NCBI RefSeq assembly: GCF_000262245.1
Contig: NZ_AJSX01000007.1
Coordinates: 220,784-284,783, forward strand
DNA length: 64,000 nt
Source of the DNA: Pasteurella bettyae CCUG 2042
Lineage (GTDB): Bacteria; Pseudomonadota; Gammaproteobacteria; Enterobacterales; Pasteurellaceae
Direction of reading: 5' to 3'
Shown piece after piece: positions 9,429 to 18,833 of this stretch; position 1 is the stretch's first letter; each line of letters opens with the position of its first letter. The notes beneath the pieces are model-generated. The model had not been told where the DNA came from. It saw only the letters and a program-made list of their open reading frames with translations, and did no database searches. A program made the position numbers and the translations under genes.

Positions 9429-10201
9429 TATAGATTTCTCTTAATTGCTAATAGTTTTTTAAGTGGATATTTAAGCACTTTTTTAAATAAATTATTATTT
9501 AATGAGCCTCTTAATCCTTGTAAATTACTGGCTAAATTTGGATTTTCAATCACTAATAATGGACGAATCACTAAACTATCAATATTGAATTTATCTTTGA
9601 ATAAAATAAAGTCATCGGCGAGCCAAAATGGCAAATGTCCATTAGTCATTTGAGTTAAGAATTTACGGGCTGCTGCTTTAGTAATTAAATAAGATACTGT
9701 ACCCGCAAAGTAATTTTTATAAGGGTAAGAATAAGTGTAATCGGTACCATACACTTTTTTGCGTAAAACGCTTAAAGTCACTGGATAATTTATTTCTAAA
9801 TCCGCATCATTAAAAGATAAAATCTTTGATTGACCAGTTAAGATAATATCTGCACCAATATTCTGTTGAATAATAGCATCAATATTTTTATGAAAACCTG
9901 TAGCAAATAAAGCATCATCTTCACAAATTAAGGTATATTCTTGTTCACCAATAGTTTCATCATTAATGATTTTTTCATAAATGGTTAAATGGCTTAATGT
10001 ACAGCCAATTTCACCTTTGGTAACATTACGACCATAATATTGACCAAATTTAATAATATCGAAAATATTACCAAGGCTAACAAGATCTTTTCCCATAGTA
10101 TTTATGGCATTAAATACTTCAAAATCCGCTGTATCAGGTTGTGAGAAAAATAATTCACGTCGTTGTACATCTTTTTCTAAAGAAATTAAAAATTTTTTCA
10201 T
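9428..10201 (-). CDS. Family 25 glycosyltransferase (lipooligosaccharide galactosyltransferase type)
   Basis: 257 residues from ATG 10201; an in-frame GTG four codons upstream lies in the previous gene's uptake core and is less likely. The GT25 signature is clear: N-terminal [18 protein letters not shown], then [16 protein letters not shown], then [10 protein letters not shown] with the acidic metal-binding group, and [11 protein letters not shown]. Relatives such as Lic2A, Lex2B and LgtB/E transfer galactose or glucose to lipooligosaccharide. No tetranucleotide repeat is present at the 5' end, unlike several phase-variable H. influenzae members of this family. Stop and start of neighbours are 1-2 bases apart. 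Confidence 0.85.
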   Translation of the reverse strand: MKKFLISLEKDVQRRELFFSQPDTADFEVFNAINTMGKDLVSLGNIFDIIKFGQYYGRNVTKGEIGCTLSHLTIYEKIINDETIGEQEYTLICEDDALFATGFHKNIDAIIQQNIGADIILTGQSKILSFNDADLEINYPVTLSVLRKKVYGTDYTYSYPYKNYFAGTVSYLITKAAARKFLTQMTNGHLPFWLADDFILFKDKFNIDSLVIRPLLVIENPNLASNLQGLRGSLNNNLFKKVLKYPLKKLLAIKRNL

Positions 10202-10202
10202 T

Positions 10203-11405
10203 TTATACCGCACTTTTTTCTGGAGTTAGCTCAGTAACTGGATATTTAAAATAGTAAATAATTGAAATGACTAATCTTGTAAGGCTTGAACCAATAAAGG
10301 CATAAGCTACGCCATATAATTGATAATCTTTTAATAGATAAAACAAAATCACAAATACCGCTATTGCAATAATTTGTCGTGTAAATAATAAAACTTGCTT
10401 GCCAAGCAATAGCATATTTTGTGACAGCACCCAAGATAATCCTGCAATAATGGAATTAATAATAAACCAGATTAAGACTGGTGCGACTTCTACATATTTA
10501 GCACTAAAGAAGAACTTAATCACGGGTTCTGCAAGTAATGGAACTAACACTACTGCGCCAACACTCATTAAAGCAATCAACACTAATACCGACTTAATTC
10601 TATTCATATTATTCAGTAGTCCTGCATAGAAATAATCAGCTAACATATTAATAAATTTTGTTAATAATGAATCAAAAGCAATACAAACAGTATAAAGCCC
10701 CAATGTATAGTTGCCTAAGAAAAACATAATCATAAATTTATCTAAACTTGAAGTGGTTGCCCCAAAAATCTGTAACAGATTTTGCTTGAACCAAGTTTTT
10801 AGAAAAAAATTACGATTAATTGGTTTAATCTCGTTACCCACTTTAAAATTTTTATTAATATGAGCAAGAAAGTAAATGCAAGCGAGCGCTTGAATAAGAC
10901 TAAATAATGTTAATAGATAAATAACAATATCTAAGAGTTGTTCTCCAAAAATAAAATAACAAAGCCCATAAATAGAAACTAATAAAATAGGTTGCTGTAA
11001 TGTTAATTTTCGATAAATACGCAAATTGGCATCGATTTTACTTTTTTCTAAAGTCATTGTAAGAATCGCTGTAAGCACAACATTCAAGACAAACAAAAGA
11101 TGAAAATCCGTAAAATCAAAGCAAATTAATCCAAGGGTGGCAATAATACTCGCAAACACTAAAAAAGCGATAAAATAAGTCTGCCAACCTTCATATTGTT
11201 TTTTACGCATTGATAACGCCAAAGCAAACCCAGAACCGCCCGTAGCAACAGTTACTGCATAAGAAACAGAAGTAATAAATAATTGATGTAAACCTCGGTC
11301 TTGCACAGATAATAATCGTGCTAAAACAAAGGAACTAACCATTGTTAGTATTAAACTTAAAACGGTAACAAATACTAAACGTACTAAATTATTATTGATG
11401 CTCAT
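10203..11405 (-). CDS. Wzx/LsgA-like polysaccharide flippase
   Basis: 400 residues with about twelve hydrophobic segments and the N-terminal pattern of the MATE/MOP flippase superfamily ([17 protein letters not shown], then [14 protein letters not shown]). It is the first gene of the minus-strand glycan operon, corresponding in place to lsgA of H. influenzae. It would flip a lipid-linked glycan unit from the cytoplasmic to the periplasmic face. The C-terminus ends in an uptake core (near 10204-10215), so the last codons overlap an uptake site. The operon promoter should lie in the divergent gap 11406-11707. Confidence 0.8.
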   Translation of the reverse strand: MSINNNLVRLVFVTVLSLILTMVSSFVLARLLSVQDRGLHQLFITSVSYAVTVATGGSGFALALSMRKKQYEGWQTYFIAFLVFASIIATLGLICFDFTDFHLLFVLNVVLTAILTMTLEKSKIDANLRIYRKLTLQQPILLVSIYGLCYFIFGEQLLDIVIYLLTLFSLIQALACIYFLAHINKNFKVGNEIKPINRNFFLKTWFKQNLLQIFGATTSSLDKFMIMFFLGNYTLGLYTVCIAFDSLLTKFINMLADYFYAGLLNNMNRIKSVLVLIALMSVGAVVLVPLLAEPVIKFFFSAKYVEVAPVLIWFIINSIIAGLSWVLSQNMLLLGKQVLLFTRQIIAIAVFVILFYLLKDYQLYGVAYAFIGSSLTRLVISIIYYFKYPVTELTPEKSAV

Positions 11406-11707
11406 ACTTTTGGCTATAGACTACATTATCCATTGGTTATATTGCTATTCTCACCATAAGCACAATCTAACTGTCTAATTATTCTAATTGACAAAAATAT
11501 GGCAAAATATTAGCTAAAGTTTTTATTAGAGCAATGCTTTATGAAGTAGATAATACCTAGCAAAAAGCTATTGTCTAAAATATAGTTAAGTTGCTTATGA
11601 TAGCATTTAGTCTATTAAACTTAAATAAGTGTGAACGCTTTAGACATTGCATTTAAAAAATAATTTATGAATAATACAAATAACCTCAAAAATACTTAGG
11701 AAATATT
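11406..11707. other. Divergent intergenic region between flippase and ElyC-like gene
   Basis: 302 bases, strongly AT-rich, with no coding frame I can support. It must hold promoters for both directions. A TTGACA hexamer occurs at 11488-11493 on the plus strand with AT-rich sequence 15-18 bases on, which could be the -35 of a plus-strand promoter, but no clear -10 stands out. No hairpin or repeat seen. Confidence 0.5.
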
Positions 11708-12457
11708 ATGTTTGAATTAACCAAATTAATCACAAGTATCCTACTTCCACCTTTTAATGTGATTATTCTTTTAATTTTTGCTTTTCTTTTTATTATTATC
11801 GGATTAAAAAAACTTGCCATCCTATGTGCGCTTTTAGGTTTAGGCATTCTCTATATATTTAGTATTCCCTATACCACGCAATTACTAAGTGATAGTTTGG
11901 TACAAGAAGATAATTTATCTATTGAAGATTACCGAAAAGCCCAAGCTATTGTGGTCTTAGGTGCGGGATTAAGAGATAGTAAAGAACTTTATAATAATAT
12001 TACTGTTCCTGGTGTTGCATTAGAACGTATGCGTTATGCAACTTATCTACATAAAGAAACAGAATTACCAATTCTTATTAGTGGTGCCAGCCCAAATGGC
12101 AACTCAGAAGCCAAAGTAATGGGACAAGAATTTTTTACCTTCTTCGGAATACAACCAAAATGGCTTGAGGAAAAATCGACAAATACTAAACAAAATGCAG
12201 AATATACGAAAAATCTATTTGTATTAGAACATATTAATAAAATTATTCTTGTCACTAACCAATGGCACATGCAACGAGCTAAATTGCTTTTTGAACAACA
12301 AGGTTTTGAAGTTTTACCTGCCAGTGTGGGATATGGAAAAACCCCTAACAGCTATGGGTTAAACTATATGCATTTTATTCCACAAGGTGGTGCCATAGCC
12401 GATAATATGCAACTATTAAAAGAATGGTTAGGATACTTAAAAGAAAAACTATTCTAA
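11708..12457 (+). CDS. elyC: ElyC-like DUF218 envelope protein
   Basis: 249 residues. Two N-terminal hydrophobic segments (about residues 10-60) are followed by a DUF218/YdcF domain beginning AIVVLGAGLRDSKE and containing PILISGASPNGNSEA, STNTKQNAEYTKN and VTNQWHMQRA. The two-helix N-terminus fits ElyC (YcbC) of E. coli, which affects the lipid carrier step of peptidoglycan and surface-glycan assembly, better than the single-helix SanA. It lies beside the surface-glycan operon but in the opposite direction. The symbol is by similarity of layout, not proven orthology. Confidence 0.75.
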   Translation: MFELTKLITSILLPPFNVIILLIFAFLFIIIGLKKLAILCALLGLGILYIFSIPYTTQLLSDSLVQEDNLSIEDYRKAQAIVVLGAGLRDSKELYNNITVPGVALERMRYATYLHKETELPILISGASPNGNSEAKVMGQEFFTFFGIQPKWLEEKSTNTKQNAEYTKNLFVLEHINKIILVTNQWHMQRAKLLFEQQGFEVLPASVGYGKTPNSYGLNYMHFIPQGGAIADNMQLLKEWLGYLKEKLF

Positions 12458-12529
12458 AACCAAACTGCGGTAATTTTTGGGAAAATATTATTTTTGATAA
12501 AAAATTGAATTGCAATAAATCATGCTCCA

Positions 12530-12556
12530 AAGGAAGGGGCTTCCTAGTTTTTTTGC
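12530..12556 (+). terminator. Rho-independent terminator after the ElyC-like gene
   Basis: AAGGAAG, a GGG loop and CTTCCT are followed by TAGTTTTTTT. The stem is only six to seven pairs, but the T-run is good. It lies about 75 bases past the stop codon. Confidence 0.6.
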
Positions 12557-12681
12557 ATTATAAAAAACCTGAAATCATATTAAATGTCTTACTTAATATA
12601 AATAATTAGATTCGTTTAATATTCATAAAAAAGAGATATGTCATTATTGAGTTTAGTTTAATTTTTTGTCGGAGGAATAAA

Positions 12682-13485
12682 ATGAAGCTGACATTGAACT
12701 CGGTTGGTGAAACTGCTTTAATAACCTTATACGCTAAAGCGATGGATTATAAATCAAAGAATTCTGTTCTAAAAGATCAAATCTCATGGGAGCTTTATTG
12801 TAAAATTGATTATGATTTTTCCAAGTTAAAAAATAAGTGGCTCTCCTATTATGGCATATTAGGAAGGGCGAAGACTTTTGATCAAGAAATTAGGAAATTT
12901 ATAGAAGCTTCCCCAAATTGTATTATTGTTTCCTTGGGTGCAGGATTAGATACTGAGTTTTATAGAGTTGATAATGGACAAATTGATTGGTACAACATTG
13001 ATTTTCCTGAAACTATTATAGCGAGAGAAAGTCTATTTGATAAACATCCTAGAGTTCATAATATTAGTAAATCGATACTGGATCCGAGTTGGGTTAATGA
13101 TATAAAAACAGAAGGACGAAATGTTTTATTTATTAGCGAAGGGGTTTTGATGTATTTGACAGAACAAGAGGTGAAGTTTTTGTTGACTACTTTAACGGAT
13201 TCCTTTGATTACTTTACAGCCTATTTTGATTTACTTTATAAAGGCATGGTAAAGAAAGGTAAGCATCATGATGTGGTAAAAAAAATGAATGTAGACTTTC
13301 TTTGGGGGAGCACTGATGGTAGCGAAGTGGTAAAATTAAATCCTAAAATTAAGCAAATAGGCTTTATTAATTTTACTCATAATATGATGTCTTTAGTGAG
13401 TGGCTGGAAAAAATTATTTTACCCTTTTATTTATATTTTTAATAATCGTATGGGCTTATATGAATATAAAAATAGTAGTAAGTGA
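12682..13485 (+). CDS. LCMT/PPM1-family class I SAM-dependent methyltransferase
   Basis: 267 residues, with the SAM-binding motif IIVSLGAGLDTEFYRV (about residues 75-90), the acidic second strand WYNIDFPETI, and LFISEGVLMYLTEQEVKFLL typical of the leucine carboxyl methyltransferase / polyketide O-methyltransferase group. A strong ribosome site GGAGG precedes ATG 12682. The substrate is unknown; bacterial members often modify small acids. It is monocistronic, between an ElyC-like gene and a redox-repair operon, with no pathway neighbour. AT content looks slightly higher than nearby housekeeping genes, which may mean recent arrival. Confidence 0.75.
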   Translation: MKLTLNSVGETALITLYAKAMDYKSKNSVLKDQISWELYCKIDYDFSKLKNKWLSYYGILGRAKTFDQEIRKFIEASPNCIIVSLGAGLDTEFYRVDNGQIDWYNIDFPETIIARESLFDKHPRVHNISKSILDPSWVNDIKTEGRNVLFISEGVLMYLTEQEVKFLLTTLTDSFDYFTAYFDLLYKGMVKKGKHHDVVKKMNVDFLWGSTDGSEVVKLNPKIKQIGFINFTHNMMSLVSGWKKLFYPFIYIFNNRMGLYEYKNSSK

Positions 13486-13572
13486 TAATATAAAACATAT
13501 TTGTATAAAAAGAGAATGTTCAAAAGTTCAATAAACGAAAAAATAGAAGCTTTATATACAAAAGCTAAAGGC

Positions 13573-13734
13573 TAATCTGGCAGCCATGTTTAAAATCACC
13601 GTGACTGTCAGATTAATTTCAGCGTATTTACTCTATCCTATATTTAATAAGATGGTTGTAATGAATAAAATATGAGAGTTTCCTTTTGAATTTAGATTTA
13701 ATTTTATACCTATATTCCAAACAAGAAACTCTCA
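13573..13734. other. Two stem-loops in the gap 13486-13777
   Basis: The 292-base gap holds no supported gene. TAATCTGGCAG (13573) pairs with CTGTCAGATTA (ending 13615) with one mismatch. TGAGAGTTTC (13673) pairs with GAAACTCTCA (ending 13734) across a 42-base loop. The first could end the methyltransferase transcript; the second lies downstream of the minus-strand TlpA gene. Neither has a clean T-run, so termination is tentative. Confidence 0.45.
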
Positions 13735-13777
13735 ATCTTTATAACAAATTATCAGTTCAATTCTATAATTAGGCACA

Positions 13778-14254
13778 TCACATTATAAAATATCCCGCAA
13801 TTTTTTTACTTTCCAAATGCCCTGGAATCGTTTTCTTTAGGTTAAGAGCATCATCCAATATCAGATTAAATGGATAGCCTTTAACTTTGGCTTGTTTGAT
13901 AAGTTCACCACTTTCATCTAATAATACAGTAATATTTTTATAATCTAGCCCTTTATACCATTCAATAAATTTTTCTGTTGATTTTTCTCCTTTTTGATTT
14001 GGTGAAACGATAGTAATAACTTCAAAAGTTTTATTGGGTTCTGCACTAAGCTCATCAATTTCCGCTAAACCTGCTAAACAAATTGGACACCATGATGCCC
14101 ACATTTTTATATAAAGATTTTTTCCTTTATATTTATCTAAAGTAACTATGTTGTTATTAAGATCTTTTAATTGAATGCCACTCATATTTTTTTCTGTATC
14201 TGCAAAAGCATTAAGGCTAAATAAGATAGTAATTAATCCAAGTAATTTTTTCAT
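13778..14254 (-). CDS. Periplasmic TlpA-type thioredoxin of the MsrAB module
   Basis: 158 residues, with a signal peptide (first about 18 residues, ending AFA/D) and a thioredoxin-like domain carrying the CxxC motif in WASWCPICLAGL and the cis-Pro region KGYPFNLIL. It is the last gene of a three-gene operon after CcdA and MsrAB. The expected flow of electrons is from cytoplasmic thioredoxin through CcdA to this protein and on to MsrAB, which repairs oxidised methionines in the periplasm. The same gene trio occurs in H. influenzae and, partly fused, in Neisseria PilB. Confidence 0.85.
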   Translation of the reverse strand: MKKLLGLITILFSLNAFADTEKNMSGIQLKDLNNNIVTLDKYKGKNLYIKMWASWCPICLAGLAEIDELSAEPNKTFEVITIVSPNQKGEKSTEKFIEWYKGLDYKNITVLLDESGELIKQAKVKGYPFNLILDDALNLKKTIPGHLESKKIAGYFIM

Positions 14255-14271
14255 TTTGATTTTCTCCTATA

Positions 14272-14922
14272 CTACATAAAAATATGCAAATTATTAGTTA
14301 TCAATAAAACGCCCATTAAAATAATGAGTAACCCACCGAAAATTTTAAATTTGTTTAAATGTTTATTTAATAGCTTTACTCTTTTTAATAATTCATCTGA
14401 AAAGAATGAAAAAATGATAAAAGGTAAAGATAATCCTAATACATAAACAAACATCATTGCTCCACCATAAAGTGCTGAACCTTCATCACCAGATAAAGCT
14501 AATACGGATGCTAAAATAGGTCCTATGCAAGGCGTCCATCCTAGACTAAACGTTAATCCTAATACAAAGGCTTCAAATGAAGAACTTTTTCCATTGGTTT
14601 TAATTTCAACTAATTTAGTTTTTTCTAAAAAATTTATTTTGATAAGACCTAACTGGTGAATACCTAAAATTATTACGATAACTCCCGCAATAATTCGAGT
14701 TACATCATTCAATAATAAATCACCTAAAAAACCGAAACTAAAGCCTAAACTAACAAATGTGAGTGATAATCCCATAATAAATAGGAAGGTATTTAATACT
14801 TTCTTACCACCTTTACTAAGTATTCCAAAATAAATTGGTATAATTGGGAAAATACAAGGTGATAAAAAAGAAGCCAATCCTGCTAAGAAAACACTACTGA
14901 TAAGTAAATTCTGCTCTAACAT
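14272..14922 (-). CDS. ccdA: CcdA-type thiol-disulfide transporter
   Basis: 216 residues with six hydrophobic segments. The two conserved cysteines sit in LSPCIFPIIPIYFG (about residue 22) and GWTPCIGPILAS (near 130), the reactive pair of CcdA/DsbD-beta proteins, each flanked by prolines as in the family. It passes reducing power across the inner membrane. It starts 1-2 bases after the MsrAB stop and is followed by the TlpA-like gene, so its partner is most likely the periplasmic thioredoxin that keeps MsrAB reduced. It could also serve cytochrome c maturation, but context argues for repair. Confidence 0.88.
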   Translation of the reverse strand: MLEQNLLISSVFLAGLASFLSPCIFPIIPIYFGILSKGGKKVLNTFLFIMGLSLTFVSLGFSFGFLGDLLLNDVTRIIAGVIVIILGIHQLGLIKINFLEKTKLVEIKTNGKSSSFEAFVLGLTFSLGWTPCIGPILASVLALSGDEGSALYGGAMMFVYVLGLSLPFIIFSFFSDELLKRVKLLNKHLNKFKIFGGLLIILMGVLLITNNLHIFM

Positions 14923-14923
14923 C

Positions 14924-16015
14924 TTATTTACCCTTTACTAGATTAATTAAATAACCATAATTTTCTTTTTCCATCTGGGATAATGGGATAAATTTGATAG
15001 ACGCACTGTTAATACAATAACGTAAACCGCCTTTATCTTTGGGACCATCATCAAAAACATGCCCTAAATGAGCTTGACCACTACGACTTAATACTTCTGT
15101 TCTTAGCATATTAAAGCTGGTATCTTGCGCATAAGTAACTACATTTTTATCGATAGGTTGGGTGAAACTTGGCCAGCCACATCCAGAATCATATTTATCT
15201 GCTGAAGAAAATAACGGTTCTCCCGTAGTAATATCAACATAAATTCCTGGTTCTTTATTATCCCAATATTCATTACTGAAAGAATGCTCAGTATTTTTCT
15301 TTTGTGTAACGCTATATTGCAGCGGCGTTAATTTCTCTTTTAATTCTGCATCACTAGGTTTTGGATAATCTTTCGGATCAATAATGATATTATTCGCTTG
15401 TTCTAAATCTATATGGCAGTAACCATTCGGATTTTTTTTCAAATAATCCTGATGATATTCTTCTGCAAGAACGTAATTTTTAAGTGGTTCAACTTCAACC
15501 TGAATTTTGTCTTTATATTTTTTTTGTTGAGCCTCAATCTCTTTCAAAATAATTTCCTTATCTCGTTCATTTTGATAATAAATTCCTGTGCGATACTGTC
15601 TTCCACGATCATTACCTTGTTTATTAACACTTGTTGGATCAATAACTTGAAAATAATATTTAAGTAATTTTGATAATGAAACCTTGTTAGCATCATAAGT
15701 AATTTTTACAGTCTCAGCATGATCTGTTGCTTTTATGAGATGATAATTTGTCTTATCTGTTCTACCATTGGCATATCCTGAGGTAGCATCTTTTACGCCA
15801 TATATTTTTTCCATATATGCCTCGATTCCCCAAAAACAGCCTCCCGCTAGGTAAATGCTACGAATATCTTCAGATTCTGATTGATACATTTTATTCTCCA
15901 TCGTATTTTTCTTAACATCACTTGCTATAACTGGAAAAGTCAACATACTCATTGTTGATACTAATGTCAGTAAGAATGTAGAGTACTTCATTTTTTTCTC
16001 TATCAAAAAGCTCAT
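14924..16015 (-). CDS. msrAB: Fused peptide methionine sulfoxide reductase MsrAB, exported
   Basis: 363 residues with an N-terminal signal peptide (about residues 9-33). The MsrA domain has the catalytic GGCFWG (about residue 55), and [12 protein letters not shown]. The MsrB domain has a zinc-type Cys in [11 protein letters not shown] and the catalytic Cys in [13 protein letters not shown]. It reduces both S and R forms of methionine sulfoxide in exported proteins. The start used has AAGGAAA upstream; a second ATG at 15991 (MKYST) would leave a neater signal peptide and is possible. In H. influenzae this operon is known to answer to an ECF sigma factor under hypochlorite stress, and such a gene is divergent here. 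Confidence 0.92.
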   Translation of the reverse strand: MSFLIEKKMKYSTFLLTLVSTMSMLTFPVIASDVKKNTMENKMYQSESEDIRSIYLAGGCFWGIEAYMEKIYGVKDATSGYANGRTDKTNYHLIKATDHAETVKITYDANKVSLSKLLKYYFQVIDPTSVNKQGNDRGRQYRTGIYYQNERDKEIILKEIEAQQKKYKDKIQVEVEPLKNYVLAEEYHQDYLKKNPNGYCHIDLEQANNIIIDPKDYPKPSDAELKEKLTPLQYSVTQKKNTEHSFSNEYWDNKEPGIYVDITTGEPLFSSADKYDSGCGWPSFTQPIDKNVVTYAQDTSFNMLRTEVLSRSGQAHLGHVFDDGPKDKGGLRYCINSASIKFIPLSQMEKENYGYLINLVKGK

Positions 16016-16151
16016 AGTATTTTCCTTTTTTTGCTAAAATGAATGAAATCTATTAATAAATGAAAGAAAATTCCTCTTTCATTTTATTAGTCGTCATAAC
16101 AACAAAATTCTGACAAAAATTTTTATTTTTTTTGAAAAAATTTATAACCAT
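16016..16151. promoter_or_regulatory. Divergent control region of msrAB operon and ECF sigma gene
   Basis: 136 bases separate the two start codons. The sequence GTCGTCATAACAAC (about 16091) and, 12 bases on, TTCTGACAAA resemble ECF-type -35 elements on opposite strands, but I cannot fix -10 boxes by eye. The layout itself suggests that the sigma factor drives both its own gene and the repair operon from this gap. Confidence 0.4.
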
Positions 16152-16721
16152 ATGTTAATAAAAGAAATTTCATCAAAATTTTCTGACAAACAAATCTCAG
16201 AAATTCGATCGCAAATGCTAAAATTTGCTCAATTACAATTAAATGACCGTATTTCAGCAGAAGATATGGTACAAGAAGCGCTACTAAGTGCAGTTAAAAA
16301 TATTGATAATTTTCGCCATCAAGCTGCGTTAAAAACTTGGATTTTCGCTATACTAAAAAATAAGATTATTGACTATTTACGCCAAAAAGATCGCTTTGTT
16401 AACGAAAGTGAACTAATTACTGATGAAAATACTAACTCATTTTTTGATGATAATGGGCATTGGCGTAATGAATACTCTCCCACTCGGTGGCAAGAAGATA
16501 TTGTTTATTCAAAAGAATTCTGGATTTTATTTGAAATTTGTTTAACCAAACTCCCAGCAAAACAAGCGAGAGTATTTATGATGCGTGAATATTTAGATGC
16601 ATCTTCAGATGAAATTTGCCAAACAATTAATATTACACAAGATAATTTATATACATTAATATATCGTGCAAGATTGCAATTGCAGCAGTGTTTATCTAAA
16701 AGACTCAAAGAAGGTGAATAA
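16152..16721 (+). CDS. ECF (sigma-70 family group 4) sigma factor
   Basis: 189 residues. Region 2 is recognisable in ISAEDMVQEALLSAVKNIDNFRHQAALKTWIFAILKNK (quoted in parts: AEDMVQEAL, FRHQAALKTW), and region 4 in LPAKQARVFMMREYLDASSDEIC with the helix-turn-helix NITQDNLYTLIYRARLQLQ. No clear ribosome site precedes ATG 16152. The gene overlaps the anti-sigma-like gene by one base and diverges from msrAB. H. influenzae has the same arrangement, where the factor controls MsrAB in the hypochlorite response. It should direct RNA polymerase to the shared gap. Confidence 0.88.
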   Translation: MLIKEISSKFSDKQISEIRSQMLKFAQLQLNDRISAEDMVQEALLSAVKNIDNFRHQAALKTWIFAILKNKIIDYLRQKDRFVNESELITDENTNSFFDDNGHWRNEYSPTRWQEDIVYSKEFWILFEICLTKLPAKQARVFMMREYLDASSDEICQTINITQDNLYTLIYRARLQLQQCLSKRLKEGE

Positions 16722-16909
16722 TGAACTGCCAACAAGCCACTAAACTGATTTCAGATTCAAAAGAACGAGAACTTAATTGGCAAGAAAAAATAGGAGTTAA
16801 ATCACATTTAGTTATTTGTCCTCATTGCCGTAACTTTAAGCAACATTGCGATAACCTCAGTAAACTAATGAAAGATTTTGCAGACGGGAAAATAGATAAG
16901 TCATTGTAA
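16721..16909 (+). CDS. Small zinc-finger anti-sigma-like protein
   Basis: 62 residues with MNCQQATKLISDSKE at the start and the motif HLVICPHCRNFKQH, giving the H-x3-C-x2-C pattern of zinc-binding anti-sigma domains (ZAS / zf-HC2). It has no membrane segment, so it would be a soluble redox- or zinc-sensing anti-sigma. Its ATG overlaps the sigma stop codon (TAATG), a common sigma/anti-sigma coupling. Oxidation of the two cysteines by hypochlorite could release the sigma factor; that is inference from the family. Confidence 0.8.
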   Translation: MNCQQATKLISDSKERELNWQEKIGVKSHLVICPHCRNFKQHCDNLSKLMKDFADGKIDKSL

Positions 16910-16950
16910 ATGATATGTAGGAGATCAGACTTGAGCTGACACTTCGACAT

Positions 16951-17011
16951 AAAAAATGAGAGTAACTTGTTTCGATTAAATTTAAAGAAATCATATCAAC
17001 AAGTTACTCTC
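16951..17011 (-). terminator. Terminator hairpin downstream of the DUF945 gene
   Basis: GAGAGTAACTTGTT (16958) pairs perfectly with AACAAGTTACTCTC (ending 17011) across 26 bases. On the minus strand the stem is followed by ATTTTTTATG. It may also slow plus-strand read-through from the sigma/anti-sigma pair. Confidence 0.65.
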
Positions 17012-17038
17012 GCTTTTATCATAATCTATCTTATTAGA

Positions 17039-18508
17039 TTAATGGTGTTGTAGCATAAGTGCAAAAATCATCATTGAAATATATTCTTCTGGGATCTCAT
17101 GATCATTTAATTTCAATTTACCATTTTCTAAACGTAAATCTAATTTAACGGATTTCTCATCTTCCACAATAACATTTTGCTGATGTAAATCTTTTATTAA
17201 TTGATCAATCTCTTGTTGAACTTGTTTATCAGACTTTTCATTTGTCTTCTCGGATAGACTATCAATATAATGATACAAGTTAGCTAAAGCAGATTTATCT
17301 ACATAAGTACTCCATGATAATTGCTTAAATAAAGATAAAAACTTACCTGATTTTAAAGTTCTATTTAAGTCAACGTTAGCCAACTCAATATTTATATTAT
17401 GGCTCATTAAACCTTTATCATTTTTAATCGAGAACGGCAAAATTTGCAAGTGCGGTTGATTTTTTAAAATTTCCATCAACAAACTATCAACGGCTTTATT
17501 ATCCTCTAAGAGCGCAGCATCAGACAATTTATTTAGTGCCGAAGCTAATAAATGCTCAGCCTTTACATTAATTACCACTTCACCTAAATTTTTCTGATTA
17601 AATGTAACCGCAGATAATTTATTTTTTGAATCATAATTTAAAAAGCCATCATTCTCGGTAGCTTGATAGGAAAAATTCCATTGGTCAAACTGCATCATTG
17701 ATAATCCATTAACCTCTGGCTTTTCATAATGGTAACTATATTTTAAATTACCCAATATGCCATCATAATTACCTAAATATAATTTTTGACTATCAGTAAT
17801 CTCTGCTTGCCCTTTTAAATCTTGCATAGCGATATCCAAAGATTGCAATTTATTTTTAGTTTCATCGCCATATTCAAAGCTTTTTAGTTGTTCTCCTGAT
17901 AAGGTTATCTTAGCATCTTGCAAACTATAATCGTATTTACCCTCCCCTTCTTTATTCACATCAAACTTTATAGATGCATCTGACCAGCTTGCTTTTATAT
18001 CATCTGAAGACTCAAATTCACCTGCTGCAATAAATAAAGCACCTTTTAATTGTTGCGCATAAGTTAATGTCAACTCGGTATTAAGTGGGATTTTATCTTT
18101 TACTGTATCAAACAAAATTTGTGTTTGTTCATTTTTAACCAATTGACTTGTTTCTGAAAAAATTGCAGGTGTAAAATTAAGTTGACGAACCAAATTTAAT
18201 GGCAATGGCCCATGGTATAATTTACTTTCAAAAGGCAATTTTCCTTTTTTGTTTTGATCTTTTAAAGAGGTATATTCAATTGCATAATGAATATCTGATG
18301 AAAATAAACCGCGTTCAAAGCTTACATCAGTAATTTTTAACTCATAATTTAACTCTTTAACTATATCCAATTGAGATAATTGTTGATTAACTCGATCAAG
18401 TTGATATTGATGCTCTGTTTCTGCGGTTTTTCCTGTAAACCATGCACCACCTGTCCAAACCGCCCCCAACGCAATAATCACAGCTGCTGCTAATTTAGAT
18501 TTATTCAT
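17039..18508 (-). CDS. YdgA-family DUF945 protein
   Basis: 489 residues. One N-terminal hydrophobic segment (about residues 7-25) acts as signal or anchor; the rest is a long soluble periplasmic domain with repeated beta-rich segments such as LTLTYAQQLKGALFIAAGEF. These are features of DUF945/YdgA proteins of E. coli and relatives, whose function is poorly known. The gene is monocistronic and divergent from dnaK, separated by 325 bases. An uptake core lies inside the gene near 17450. Confidence 0.75.
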   Translation of the reverse strand: MNKSKLAAAVIIALGAVWTGGAWFTGKTAETEHQYQLDRVNQQLSQLDIVKELNYELKITDVSFERGLFSSDIHYAIEYTSLKDQNKKGKLPFESKLYHGPLPLNLVRQLNFTPAIFSETSQLVKNEQTQILFDTVKDKIPLNTELTLTYAQQLKGALFIAAGEFESSDDIKASWSDASIKFDVNKEGEGKYDYSLQDAKITLSGEQLKSFEYGDETKNKLQSLDIAMQDLKGQAEITDSQKLYLGNYDGILGNLKYSYHYEKPEVNGLSMMQFDQWNFSYQATENDGFLNYDSKNKLSAVTFNQKNLGEVVINVKAEHLLASALNKLSDAALLEDNKAVDSLLMEILKNQPHLQILPFSIKNDKGLMSHNINIELANVDLNRTLKSGKFLSLFKQLSWSTYVDKSALANLYHYIDSLSEKTNEKSDKQVQQEIDQLIKDLHQQNVIVEDEKSVKLDLRLENGKLKLNDHEIPEEYISMMIFALMLQHH

Positions 18509-18756
18509 AAAGTTAATTTCCTATTTTTATTCTGTAAGTGATGTTTAAACTATCATAGTTTAAGATTTTTTTCGAGTTATTCATTTAGCATACTGATAAA
18601 CCAAGCTTTATCATGATTTTTATAATATAGGGCAATATTCAATAAAAAATCTAAAAAATTTTAGTAATCACCCTTGAACTTTATCTGAATGTCCTTATTT
18701 ATGGTAACAAGAATAAATGGAAACGTTTCTTCAAAAAGAAATTTATCAAAATTGCT

Positions 18757-18784
18757 CTTGAAATATCGAAACGCATCCACATCT
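18757..18784 (+). promoter_or_regulatory. Sigma-32 (heat-shock) promoter of dnaKJ
   Basis: CTTGAAA at 18757-18763, a 13-base spacer and CCACATCT at 18777-18784 match the heat-shock consensus (CTTGAAA / CCCCATNT) at all but one fixed position. The start codon of dnaK is 50 bases on. A weaker CTTGAA at 18673 with CCTTATTTA downstream could be a second start. The 325-base gap 18509-18833 holds no gene. Confidence 0.75.
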
Positions 18785-18833
18785 TAGGAATACGTAAATA
18801 AATTACGAAACGAATTTAATCAGGAGACTCAAA

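Noticed and set aside
10202..10213. GTG start for the GT25 gene
   Set aside because: It lies inside the uptake core at the end of the flippase gene and has no ribosome site; ATG 10201 fits the family start.
13673..17011. The GAGAGT stem-loops at 13673 and 16958 as ends of one mobile element enclosing the MsrAB module
   Set aside because: Only six to seven bases are shared, each forms its own hairpin, and the enclosed genes are conserved housekeeping-type genes.
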